NCBI GenBank assembly: GCA_932294295.1
Contig: OW028580.1
Location: 33,798,136 to 33,862,135 of the forward strand
Source of the DNA: Alitta virens
Taxonomy: Eukaryota; Annelida; Polychaeta; Phyllodocida; Nereididae
Reading direction: 5' to 3'
DNA length: 64,000 nt
Below, in pieces: positions 32,884 to 42,877 of this stretch (within the stretch, counting starts at the first letter, position 1; each line of letters begins with the position of its first letter). The notes beneath the pieces are model-generated. The model worked only from the letters and a program-made list of their open reading frames with translations, did no database searches and was not told the origin of the DNA. The position numbers were made by a program, and so were the translations under genes.

Positions 32884-35187
32884 ATGAAACATTATTTAGC
32901 CCTGGATCAAAATAAAATGCAATATGGTATTATGCACAGATATTACAAACGAGTAACTCAAAAGAAAAAAAGAAAATTTCAAGGAAATAATAGAAAGGAA
33001 ATGCAAACTCTCATGAGTAAAAATCAAGCAGATTGCTGGAAGTATTGGAATAAACTAAAATCTGTTGGAAAAATCCAAGTTAACTGCCCAGACTTAGATA
33101 CCTTTCATAACTACTTTAAACAACAATCGCTTCCACCAGAGCGTGACTATTTTGACACTGAAAATATGGCACACATAGTTAATGCTGTGCAAAATTCCGG
33201 TTATAGCTGCAGTAGTGAACTATCTACTCATATTTGTGATAATGTAATAACTGAAGAAGAGGTCGCCCTGCATTTCAGGAGACTCAAAAATAATAAAGCG
33301 GCTGGCATTGATGGGATACCCGCAGAATTCTATAAATATGCTGGTGAAAATCTTATAACACCATTTTGTGCTGTATTCAACCACATTTTTGATAAAGGTG
33401 AATACCCATCTCAGTGGTCAGAAGGGCTTATTAATGCTTTACATAAAAAAGGTAACCGCACAGATCCTGATAACTATAGAAAAATAACTGTAAATGTAGT
33501 AATGGGTAAGATTTTTGACTCAATCCTAAATAGCAGATTATACTTTAAAAATGAGGCTCTAAATCTTGATGATCCTTGTCAGTTTGGGTTCACCCCTGGG
33601 TCAAGCACTACTGACTGTGTCTTTGTTCTTGACACAGTTATAAGTTACCAACAAGCAATGCGAAAACCTGTATACTTGTGCTTTGTTGATTTTACTAAAG
33701 CATTCGATTACATTAATAGAAATGCTTTGTACTACAAATTGATGCAGCAGAATATTGGTGACAAAATGCTCAAGTTAATCATTAGTATGTATGATAAGGC
33801 AAAAGCAAGAGTAAACCAAGGTGGTAATACCGGTGGTTCTATTGACAGCAAATGTGGGGTATTACAAGGTGGAATCCTCAGCCCAAAATTATTCAATGAA
33901 TTTATGTCAGATCTACCCGATCATCTTGAAAAATCAGATGGAATAACATTAGGTGATTTTACTCTTACACATATATTGTATGCCGATGACATCGCACTTG
34001 TAGCTGATTCTCCTAATTGCATGCAAAATAGTATAAATTCACTTCATAATTACTGTAAAAAATGGCACCTTATTGTAAATGTTAGTAAAACCAAAGTGAT
34101 GCAGATTGGTAACAAAGCAATAAGCACCTTCTTCTGTAATGGGGAAAAACTAGTAAATGTTGACAGCTTCAAATATCTTGGCCATATGCTTACTAATAAG
34201 CGTAGAATACATAGCAAGATGACGGAATACCTCTCAACACAAGCTCATAAAGCGCTCTTTGCACTGCAAGGTGATTCAAAACAAGCATTAGGAAAAATCG
34301 ATCCCATACTATCTCTTCGAATGTTTGATACCTATATTTTACCTATCCTGGAGTACAATAGTGAAATATGGACAAGTGAAAAATCTATGCCTGAATTAGA
34401 AAATTTGCAACTTGCATATCTTAAAAACATATTAGGAGTTAGAAAACAAACACCATCTTTAGCAGTCTATGGTGAAACAGGTAGATTCCCATTGCATGTC
34501 AGACAGAAAATTAGAATGGTGAATTACTGGATAAGATTGGAAAGAGCACCTGATGACAGTTTACTTAAGAAATGTTTAAATGTTCAGAAGGAAATTTATG
34601 TGAATGCAGTAAATGGAAATAACTGGTTCAGTAAAGTGTGTCATGTATTAAATAACTGCACCATTGAATATGATATTAGTAACCTCAGAAACTTTGACAT
34701 TGATAATATCTCTAACACAGTGAAACTAAGACTCTATGAAGCCGAACATGAGCGACTTATAAATGCAATAAATGACAGTTCACAACAACCAAAACTTAGG
34801 ACATATAAACTATTTAAAACTGATTGTAGAATAGAACCTTATCTTGAATTGCAACAAATTCGCAAAGTGTTAACTAAAATAGCTAGATTTAGGACAAGTT
34901 CACATAGCCTGAAGATTGAAACAGGTCGACACCATAAACCAATAATTCCTGCTCCAAATAGAATATGTGAAAAGTGTACGTTAAACTTTGTAGAAGACGA
35001 AATTCACTGTTTGATTGTCTGTCCTGGTAATGAGCAACACCGTGTTAACCTTTTTTTGAATGCAACTAAATTTATTAACAACTTCTTGTCTCTAGATGAT
35101 ATAACTAAGTTTACAGCAATAATGACAAACAAGGAACCTGAGTTATTAATTAGTTTAGGAAAGTTTCTCCTTCAAGCTGATGTGTAG
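32884..35187 (+). mobile_element. 5'-truncated LINE with long intact RT frame
   Basis: A single 767-codon frame encodes a non-LTR reverse transcriptase: KNNKAAGIDGIPAEFY (block 1), LINALHKKGNRTDPDNYRKI (block 2), FGFTPGSSTTDCVF (block 3), CFVDFTKAFDYIN (motif A), GVLQGGILSPKLFNEFMSDL (motif B), ILYADDIALVAD (motif C, catalytic YADD), VDSFKYLGHMLTN (block 7). A C-terminal CEKCTLNFVEDEIHCLIVCP element follows. The endonuclease that such elements normally carry is missing, so it cannot be autonomous. Absence of lesions suggests recent insertion into the MVP intron. The 3' UTR runs to about 35475 (AATAAAATC). Confidence 0.92.
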
Positions 35188-35527
35188 AGAAAACCATCTC
35201 CTGTATCCACACAGTTATTAATTTAGTTTATTAGTTTATTAGTTATGATGTGCTTGTCATGTTTTGGACTTTGAGAGTGAAATGTTTTTATTAGCGGCTT
35301 GTATTTTTTTCTATTGTGTATGTGGATTTTAAACACGTATTATAAGTTAACTTGGTGGCTGGAACCTTGATTATTGAAATTTTATTGCTTTCTGTACTTA
35401 CATTAATGTCTCTTTCATGTTATCTTTTAACTGAATGACATATGTATCATTTATGATATTTTACATGTCAATAAAATCTATATATATTATTATGCTGAGT
35501 ATGTCAATTGAAGTTTGACTAACTTAG

Positions 35528-35700
35528 AGGGTGGGCTTACAACCACTGGGTTCCCGGTTCAATTCCTGGTCGAGCCTAAGTTGGAAGGCTGTTTCATCCA
35601 TTGTCTCACTGCAATGGTCCCTGCCTGTCCTAATTAGCCTATTAGGTGCAGAAATACAGGATGTAAAGCCCTAATCCACCCACCCACACCCTTAACATAC
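35528..35700 (+). repeat. SINE family B, plus strand
   Basis: Head GGGCTTACAACCACTGGGTT with a B-box-like GGTTCAATTCCTGG, then TCGAGCCTAAGTTGGAAGG, GGTCCCTGCCTGTCCTAATT and CAGAAATACAGGATGTAAAG. Same family as 37430-37606, 40491-40656 and 52487-52570. Derived from a tRNA-like RNA. Confidence 0.88.
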
Positions 35701-35807
35701 TTTGGTCTACTTTTGTCCCCCCTCACCAAAGTTCCTGGATCTACCCCTTTAGATCAATTCAATCACATTGATAGTAGAAAAACTACCCTAAGAAGGCTGA
35801 CTACACC

Positions 35808-36012
35808 CTAACAATTGCCTTGTACTTGGTGTCTATGGTGCGGCAAGTAAAAGACCCAACCCCTGAGGTAAATGTGTAACATGGTGTGGACGCCAAGCCT
35901 TATCATCTCATCATTATATGTGCCTCTGTTAGCAGGTCATATAGGCTGACTGAGCTTTGAAGTTCAGACCTAGTACCATTGAGACATTTACAATAGTATT
36001 TGCTGAAGTGTC
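35808..36012 (+). repeat. SINE family A, 3' half
   Basis: TTGTACTTGGTGTCTATGG, GGCAAGTAAAAGACCCAACC, GTAAATGTGTAACATGGTG, TGGACGCCAAGCC and the TGAGACATTTA end match the 39.1-kb copy, the longest example of the tail. Confidence 0.8.
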
Positions 36013-36708
36013 TAATGTAGTCTTACCTGAGTTGTCCCCGAAAATAGATAATATGTGCAATATTCTTATCAGCGTTGAACTTCTCAGTAGCAACATCTTT
36101 GCTCTGCAGCTTACACTATCGAAGTGGTAAGTAATGATGCTGCCAATAATTGTTATGCTTTTAGGATAAAAATAATTATTACTGTATATCTTTTAATTTG
36201 AAAAAACACACCATTATCTTGAATTTCTTAACAGATCGAATCGGCCTGTTAAGGCTTTTATGAAAATTAGTTACAGCGATATTTTTCACTGGGCAACAAT
36301 TAACCTTTGAATACAGACTTTTTTTTGGATGCAAATCATGAAAGATGTGATGTTGGATGTCATCTGTACAATTGACAGATGAAACTGCACAGCATAAAAT
36401 GATTCGACAATACTCAAGAAATAACTTTAATTGCTTAAAATGTAATTTTTTCTCTTCTTTTTTTTTTGTCAATGATTTAATTATTTTTCTATTATCCTCA
36501 TTCACTCCCGACAATGTTTAATTGTGTATCTGAATCACTTAATGTAATTATAATCACTATCAAATTTGCATCTTCATGAGCTGTATACTATGTCATGAAT
36601 GAGCTTTTGTTGATATTTTCTATTTAACAGGATTAATATAACAATAATCATGATAAAAGTTATTAATCTTTGTCGAGGACCTGGCGTAGCTAGAATTTTA
36701 ATGCGCAG

Positions 36709-36795
36709 AACATGAGTCATTTCAAGTATAGAACCAGTGGATCTAAAGAAGAGAGAGAGAGTTACGTGCAAATGGCCACTGAAATTTGGTACAAA
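36709..36795 (+). pseudogene. MVP: MVP relic exon 4 (cap-helix start), frameshifted
   Basis: After GCGCAG the reading frames give VISSIEPVDLKKRER, then after a shift VQMATEIWYK, before a GTAAG donor. MVPs have VQSVEPVDQRTRDAL and SVQLAIEITTN here. About four bases are missing between the two parts, in or beside the GA-rich run at 36747-36760, and the upstream frame also contains a TGA. The match in both halves in the right order is hard to explain otherwise. Confidence 0.7.
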
Positions 36796-37317
36796 GTAAG
36801 ACATCACTCCGTTATAATGACTACTCCAATATTAAATGGTTTAAACCAACTCTAATTTAAGTAGCACTTTGCTTGGGTGTTAATAATTACGGAATTCCAT
36901 GAAATTAACATAAAAATGTTTGAAGTTCTCAATATTGAACTGCAAAAGAAAAAGAGCTATTCACAGTTCCAAGTTAAACTAACCTGAGTGGTCAATATAC
37001 TGGCTAGTTGCTAAATTGACTATGAATAATATACAATGTAATCAACATTTGGTGGCCTTATTTTTGAGGTGGTCACAGTAGTCTTATGTTCTTGGGAGGT
37101 TAAACTTTAGTGCATGAGTACAATGTATGGTGCATAGTATCAACAGTGTCAAAAGGTTGGATTTGGTAGTACATATAATACACTTTACACAGTAACCGAC
37201 ACTAAAGTTGTGGCCGTCAATAGACTTGCTGTATATGCTGATTTATTTGCCATAATGTTTCTTTCTTCTGTAATACTGACACTACTAACAACTGGACTAA
37301 ACTAAAATGTATTTCAG

Positions 37318-37714
37318 CTCCATCAAAGCTGCAGCAAAACACGAAACAGAGAGAATAGAACAGGAAACAAGAGGTGATCTTGAAAGACAGAAACTGAAGA
37401 ATGAGAGACAAGCAGAAGAGGCGCGAATGTGGTGTTGGTGGATGAGGGATTTAAGTCCTGTATTTCTGCACCTGATGGGCTAATTAGGACAGGTAGGGAT
37501 CATGGCAATGAGACGAAGGATGAAACAGCCATCCAACTTAGGCTCGACCGGGAATTGAACCCGGGACCCAGTGGTTGGAAGCCCAGTGCGCTAGGCCCCC
37601 ACCTCTGAAGAGGCGCGAATGAAACTTCTCCAGTTAAAAGTAAAGAGCAGGGCAGTACCTAAGGCAAAGCTTTTGAAGAAAGTCAGAAAATTGAAGGAAT
37701 GAGTGATATTGAGT
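37318..37714 (+). pseudogene. MVP: MVP relic exon 5 (cap helix), split by a SINE
   Basis: After TGTATTTCAG the frame reads SIKAAAKHETERIEQETRGD, LERQKLKNERQAEEARM, then the SINE, then KLLQLKVKSRAV. MVP has AAAKHEAxRLEQEARGRLER / QKI / ARKELLELEAxSMAV. After AVPK a one-base shift restores the MVP-like KAFEESQKIEGMSDIE (MVP AEAESRAEAARIEGEG). The exon ends before GTAAGT at 37715. Both the 15-bp target duplication and the shift break the frame. Confidence 0.9.
37430..37606 (-). repeat. SINE family B inside an MVP exon, perfect 15-bp target duplication
   Basis: Flanked by GAAGAGGCGCGAATG at 37415-37429 and 37607-37621. On the minus strand the head reads GGGGGCCTAGCGCACTGGGC with B-box GGGTTCAATTCCCGG, then TCGAGCCTAAGTTGGATGG, CCTGTCCTAATTAGCCC and AGAAATACAGGACTTAAAT. 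The perfect duplication shows a fairly recent LINE-driven insertion into coding sequence. Confidence 0.96.
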
Positions 37715-37772
37715 GTAAGTATTGTTACATTTGTTTGATGCTGCAGGATTTTTTCTGATTCTTGTAGAGTTA

Positions 37773-38440
37773 AGGGGCATCACACTATCACGTATCAGAC
37801 GTACGTATGACCACGTACGTAAAAAGTTGGCTGTATGTGCTCACTCGTGGTTCTGTTAATCACTTATAACTTCTTTCAATGAGCTCGCTCAGCATACGTC
37901 CGTAAAACGCTCGGCGGACGTCCGCAAAACTTTCGCGGGACGTCCGTAAAACGCTCGCCAGATATTCGTCGCTAAGCATACATGAGGCTTTTGTGAAGCA
38001 CTCGTAGACCGCTTCAGATCGCTCGCACGGAAAACCACGGGCGGGCGACGGACATCCGCCGAGCATTTTACGATCGTTCTAGGAGTGGAATCAAGTGTAT
38101 GGCGAGTATATACAGACAGACAGTGGCTACGTATGGCTACATACGGCCAAGGATGGTCACGGACATAAGTAGAATGTATGTTGAAAGTACGTAGGATGCT
38201 CGTAACTAATATAAACAATTTACTCGTAGAACATCCGCAAAAGTTTTAAACATGTTTAAAATTGTTTGCCCTCCTCACGTATGCTCTTGAGTGGTCAGGT
38301 GCGACAATCTATGAATAGGCGTGAGTATACGTAAAACGCTCGGCGAGTGAATCACGTATGGACAAGGATGAGCAAGAATAAAAAAAATATTCCATCCGTC
38401 GTCATATGTAGGTCTCATATGTGACAGTGTGAATGCCCCT
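37773..38440. mobile_element. Non-autonomous TIR element, TTA target site (PIF/Harbinger-like)
   Basis: The left end AGGGGCATCACACTATCACG matches the reverse complement of the right end, AGGGGCATTCACACTGTCAC, and TTA flanks both sides (37770-37772, 38441-38443). A 3-base TTA/TWA duplication is the hallmark of PIF/Harbinger elements. The 668-base interior has no transposase but is dense in ACGTCCG, CGCTCG and ACGTA words. The three open minus-strand frames across it are chance. It sits in the MVP intron where a cap-helix exon would be expected. Confidence 0.88.
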
Positions 38441-38803
38441 TTAGTGAACCTAATTTCGTGAGGACCTAATTCTGTGAAAATCTGCAACCTTAACTGCTTT
38501 ACTGCCATTGCATCACTACATGTCAAAATAGGATTTGCTTTTTAAATGCCTGAGGCATCAGATATTTTTTTAGGGGGGGAGGGGGAGAAGGTTATCACAG
38601 ATTTAGGTCCATCATGGAATTATGTACACTTACTCTAATAATAGTACATCATTAATTCTTGGAATTTTTGGGGCCTTAACTAATGTCAGTGGTGACCTTC
38701 TATTTGTCCAATATACCACTGACACCCAAGACTAGTGGCGCCCCTACATTAGCCACTAGGGTTTTCACATTTACTATTCACACAATTCTGGTAGTTGATA
38801 CAG

Positions 38804-38904
38804 AAATGCATTTGAGGCAGCTATACAGTGCATCAGAACTTGCCTTTCAACTGGCTTTGAATATATTGGACATTGGCTATAAGAAACAAATGATGAAGAT
38901 TGAG
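38804..38904 (+). pseudogene. MVP: MVP relic exon 6 (cap helix), diverged
   Basis: After TTGATACAG the frame reads MHLRQLYSAS, then ELAFQLALNILDIGYKKQMM, KIE, before GTTAGT. Gapless alignment to MVP [23 protein letters not shown] keeps the heptad hydrophobics. More diverged than the shoulder exons. The exit phase matches the next exon. Confidence 0.65.
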
Positions 38905-39125
38905 GTTAGTTATAGTTCTATCCCAAATAGGAGGGAGTTCACTAACATTTTTGTTGGTTATTTTCGCCGGAGGGAGATGACCAACAAAAATGTTAACTAT
39001 ATTATACCCCACTAGACAAATTTGCTTATGGTTTGATTTGTTTACAGTGATATGTTTAAGAGTGAAGACTTTTGCCTTTTTTGGTAATTGAAAAGTGGGT
39101 ATGATGAGTCATGTTCCTTTATGTC

Positions 39126-39350
39126 CCATGTTACCTTGGTGACTCATCGCACGAGATGTTAAATTGGTACCTGGTGACTTGTACTCGATGTCTATGCTGA
39201 GGCAAGTAAAATACACTACCCATGGAGTAAATGTGTAATGTGGTGTGGACTCCAAGCCTATCATCTTGTTATTACACCTGCCTCTGACAGCAGGTTACAT
39301 AAGCAAACTATAAGTTTCAGACCCAACCTTTGGCATTGAGACATTAGACA
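39126..39350 (+). repeat. SINE family A, body and full tail
   Basis: CTTGTACTCGATGTCTATGC, TGAGGCAAGTAAAATACAC, CCCATGGAGTAAATGTG, TGTGGTGTGGACTCCAAGCC, TATCATCTTGTTATTACACC and a GCATTGAGACATTAGACATT end. It lies in an intron of the MVP relic. Confidence 0.85.
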
Positions 39351-39417
39351 TTGACACCCTTGAGAATCATTACTGCTGCATTGACAAAATTATCATAGAA
39401 TTTTTAATTTATTACAG

Positions 39418-39498
39418 ATTGATTTGTTTAAGAGCGTGGCTGGTGCAATTGAAACAAAGACTCTTGATGCTCTAGCAAGTGCTGGACCTGGATCTCAG
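39418..39498 (+). pseudogene. MVP: MVP relic exon 7 (end of cap helix)
   Basis: After TTTATTACAG: IDLFKSVAGAIETKTLDALA, SAGPGSQ, then GTAAGAAGC. MVP has VKKFKQMTEAIGPSTIRDLA / VAGPEMQ. Twenty-seven codons, phase 0 on both sides, no lesion. Confidence 0.85.
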
Positions 39499-39540
39499 GT
39501 AAGAAGCATAAAGTGTTTGTTTTTATAATTGTTAATCTTT

Positions 39541-40020
39541 ATGGCAAGATGCCGTGAATCTACCCCACAGCATAATGCTATAAAATGTACATCTAAGACA
39601 AAGAAAATTGCATTCTACTGTAATTTATCCAGTAAATTGCTGTGAAATAACCAAATCTACCATACAAAATATTACCGCATATTTTACAGGACTATACCGC
39701 AAAACTACTCTACACCATGATACCGTAGCATTTTACTATAAGTTACATAAAATTTCAACTACAAATTTATGGTAGATGGCCCAACATTAGGTTATTTTAG
39801 GGGCTCATCGGTAGGGCCAACAAGAAAGTACAACAGTAATTTATGGTAAGGTGCCATTTGTATGATTTTTAAAGTAGTGATCATCACAAGTTAACAGATG
39901 CATGTGCTGTCGATTTTACGGTAAACATTTGATCTATACTATGGTAGACAAACTTGTACCGCAATTTTTGCAACAAAATACAAAACAAAATTTGCCAGCT
40001 AAATACCTTAAAACTACAGG
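39541..40020. repeat. Region rich in TACCGTA / TTACGGTA words
   Basis: ACCGCA, TACCGTAGC, TTTATGGTA, TTTACGGTAAAC and GTACCGCAAT recur in both orientations among AT-rich DNA. This resembles decayed repeats built on a short palindromic word, but I cannot define a unit. Intronic with respect to the MVP relic. Confidence 0.3.
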
Positions 40021-40490
40021 AAATTGTTAACAGTGCAGTTTAGCGTGAGTTTTCGTTAAATTTGATGACCTGGCAAATTTTAGATGACTCTGAATGCAGC
40101 AAATAGTCAAAAAAAATATTTTTAATTGGCGCTCTGTCAAAGAGCCCAAGCCCAAGGGATGACAAAACTGATTCAATGATTTTTCAAAGGCAAAAGTTTC
40201 GCCAAGACTTTTACCCTTAAAATATATATATATCCATTTTCAATTTTTTTTTAAATGCTTTATTCAGACACAGGCAAGTTCTGCTGTTATCCATTGTTAT
40301 ACTGCCTTGCTTGGCTGACTCATAGCACAGCCACTTGAGGAGGGGAGCCCTGTGCACAGCGTCACGCAGGCTTTAGATGTGACGTCACTGTCACATTCCA
40401 CACACTGAGTAATGTATTGTGTCCAGCGCTCCACATTAGTGGGTGTGGCCTACCGATCAGAGTGCAGCAATTATCTTTGAATACAACGAT

Positions 40491-40656
40491 GGTGGGTGGG
40501 TGGGTGATTAGGGCTTTACGTCCTGTATTTCTGCACCAGTTGGGCTAATTAGGACAGGCAGAGACCATGGCAATGAGACGAAGGATGAAACAGCCATCCA
40601 ACTTAGGCTCGACTGGAAATCGAACCCGGGACCCAGCGGTTGGAAGCCCAGAGCCC
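40491..40656 (-). repeat. SINE family B, 14-bp target duplication
   Basis: Flanked by TTGAATACAACGAT at 40477-40490 and 40657-40670. On the minus strand: GGGCTTCCAACCGCTGGGTC, B-box GGGTTCGATTTCC, TCGAGCCTAAGTTGGATGG, CTGTCCTAATTAGCCC and AGAAATACAGGACGTAAAG. Confidence 0.95.
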
Positions 40657-40762
40657 TTGAATACAACGATCACAGGGCACTAGTAGTGTGCAGACTCTTA
40701 TCTGGGGAGGCACAAGATGTAGTAAATCCATTAAACTATATTCATGTCCTTTTCATAACTAG

Positions 40763-40858
40763 GGGTTGATCGAACTACAGAGAGATTTGTATCAATTATT
40801 AGTGAGAATTGAAACAAGACTCCAAATTGACACAGACTTTGGTGAAAGGTTCTTATAG
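40763..40858 (+). pseudogene. MVP: Possible MVP relic terminal exon
   Basis: After CATAACTAG the phase-0 frame reads GLIELQRDLYQLLVRI, then ETRLQIDTDFGERFL and TAG. Phase and position suit a last exon, but the resemblance to the MVP C-terminus (VKLLQSLGLKSTLI) is slight. It could be a chance frame. Confidence 0.35.
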
Positions 40859-42750
40859 GGAGAGGACCTGTCATTACTAATAATGCCCTTGAACAGTCAC
40901 TGGTGTGCTGTTGAACTATTTTCTTTGCTTCAATTGATTTTCACCTGAATCAATTATGATTTATGTAATTATAATGGTTGGTAACAACTTTATAATCGTG
41001 TTGATGTGATTAGAGTTCATTTTCAACACAAGCCCAACTGAGATTCGAACCCATGACTAGTCAGAGAGAGTTAAAGATACTCCGTCCTTTCGGGAATATA
41101 CTCTAGTGCAGGACGTAAAGCCCTAAAGTTTAGGTCTACATTGTTTCAGCATTGGCCGCTTTCAGACGACATCGCTCCAATGTTTAGCTTATCTAGCATG
41201 CTATCTGGGCAGGAACTGTGATATATAACTTATAAGCCACGGACCCTAGCCTCACTGTGCGTGTGGGCGATAGTGTATATTTATTTATATAATATAGTCT
41301 AAATAGCACACTATAGTGAGACTAGGGTCCGTGTTATAAGCCAGCCGTTCTCATCACTGAATCCCACACTAACAGATGACAGTAATAGTTTAATACAACC
41401 AGCCTGATAACATGTTAGATCGACTTGACATCAACTCGATGTAGCTATATGTGTGGTATGATCTTAGTATGCACTGTTAATGGCTGTGTTGGAAACCAGC
41501 ACACTCTTTCATAGCAATTGTCAGATCAAATTGGGTGTTAAAGATGTTTAGGTTTCTTTCAAAATTGTGTTGAACTTGTATACATAACTCATTGAGGGTA
41601 CAGCACATGCAGTTTATTTTTATATCTATGCATGTACAGTCAGTTAGGATTTCCACATCAAGAGCTACTGTCACTCTCTTTTCAACTGAGGCATACATAA
41701 ATTATGAACTTAAAAACAGATTGGCTGCTATGAACATATTTTATGAATATGCGACCAACCAAGAGTTGGGTGAGGCAACCAAGATATCGGCTGAACTTAC
41801 CATCTGATAGGTGAACCAATATTTCATTTAATAGAAAATGCAACTAGTTTGTCTTGCAGCCAATTATATAAACTTGGGTTTTACAATGCTTCAGAGGATA
41901 TGTCATGTGAATGCAGGACTCCCATTGGCTGGAGGACTGTCAGATCCAATGAGAGTCATGGATTCACATGACGTCATCTGGAATTTAGTTTTCAAGTTTA
42001 TGAAATTTTCTGTAAGTAAAAACTCACTTAATAGGAAGCTTAACGAAATTGATTCAGATTTTCTATGAAATTGTCTGTAAGAGTGCAAGTCATCCGGTTG
42101 GGCAATTTGGTTTAACAGCAATTCCTGGGGGTAACCTTAAATGTCTTTTTTTAAAGGTATGTAGTTATATCTCCTAAATCAATCAACTTTGGCTGCATAG
42201 CGGGTCTCTAGGCCGGTTTATTGAAACAGATTTTAAAAAGTGCACATGCTTCCCTGCTGGGGGCTGCAAAAATAATTATTGATTTCAAGTATTAAGAATC
42301 AAAATCTGCGACAGAAATCATAGAGTAAACAAGAAATAATTCTCTTAAGTGCAACTGAATTGGAAAATACATCGCTAACAAATAAAAAGCCAACTGTAGA
42401 ACTTATTGTGGATTTAATAGACTATGGGGACATGCTCTGGCTACAAATGTAGAGAGTCTCCAGTGAGCAATATAAAATGAAGATTTCCATCTTCCCCCCC
42501 CCCTCCCAACTCAATGTTTTATAACTAAGCATTTATAGGGCACTATATCCGAAATCATAAGGTCAAAACATCCCTCAAGCAACAGCCACTGTCAATCAAA
42601 AGAATTCCAAGAACAATGTATTGTGATGTTCTCCAGCCCAGATGGGACTGCAGGCACCTCTTTTGTGATATCTGAGCTTTACTGTGTAACTTTACTGTGC
42701 ATATTTGATTGGAAATTCATGACTTCACAATCAAAAAACGAGAAAAAGCA
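40859..42750. other. Spacer, nothing recognised
   Basis: Near 41236-41340 the words ACGGACCCTAGCCTCACTGTG and CACTATAGTGAGACTAGGGTCCGTG form an imperfect inverted repeat about 90 bases apart, a possible small hairpin or MITE. Overlapping short frames at 41477-42121 have no recognisable domain. Confidence 0.5.
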
Positions 42751-42762
42751 TCAGGAGATGAG

Positions 42763-42768
42763 TATAAA
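42763..42768 (+). promoter_or_regulatory. TATA box candidate for the secreted-protein gene
   Basis: TATAAA in the context GATGAGTATAAACTCAGG, 115 bases upstream of the start codon at 42878. This is consistent with a short 5' UTR but rests on the motif alone. Confidence 0.4.
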
Positions 42769-42877
42769 CTCAGGTGTTTGTGCAGCTAGGCCAGTTTGAA
42801 ACAAGACAGCATACAGCGTTGCAAAGTATTTATCAGCTTGTTCATTGTTGCTGATTAAACAACCTGCATTAATAACA

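Larger units (their letters stand above)
23630..40858 (+). pseudogene. MVP: Major vault protein (MVP) relic, multi-exon, interrupted
   Basis: Eight plus-strand exons in order match the C-terminal half of major vault protein, the ~100-kDa shell subunit of cytoplasmic vault particles: shoulder domain (23630-24198), then the long cap helix (36709-39498). The phases and splice sites are those of a duplicated gene, not a retrocopy. It looks dead: an in-frame TAG in the first exon, a frameshift in the 36709 exon, a SINE inside the 37318 exon plus another frameshift after it, and part of the cap helix missing where a TIR element sits. The ~12.5-kb intron from 24199 to 36708 contains a DNA transposon, a receptor exon on the other strand and two LINEs. 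No convincing exons for the N-terminal MVP repeats were found. Confidence 0.85.

Noticed and set aside
32066..35187. One long LINE with its own inverted 5' end
   Set aside because: The two RT segments are on opposite strands, have different sequences and both contain motifs A-C, so they are separate insertions.
37860..38526. Three overlapping minus-strand frames of 68-109 codons
   Set aside because: They lie within the non-coding interior of the TIR element, where CpG-rich repeats keep frames open by chance.
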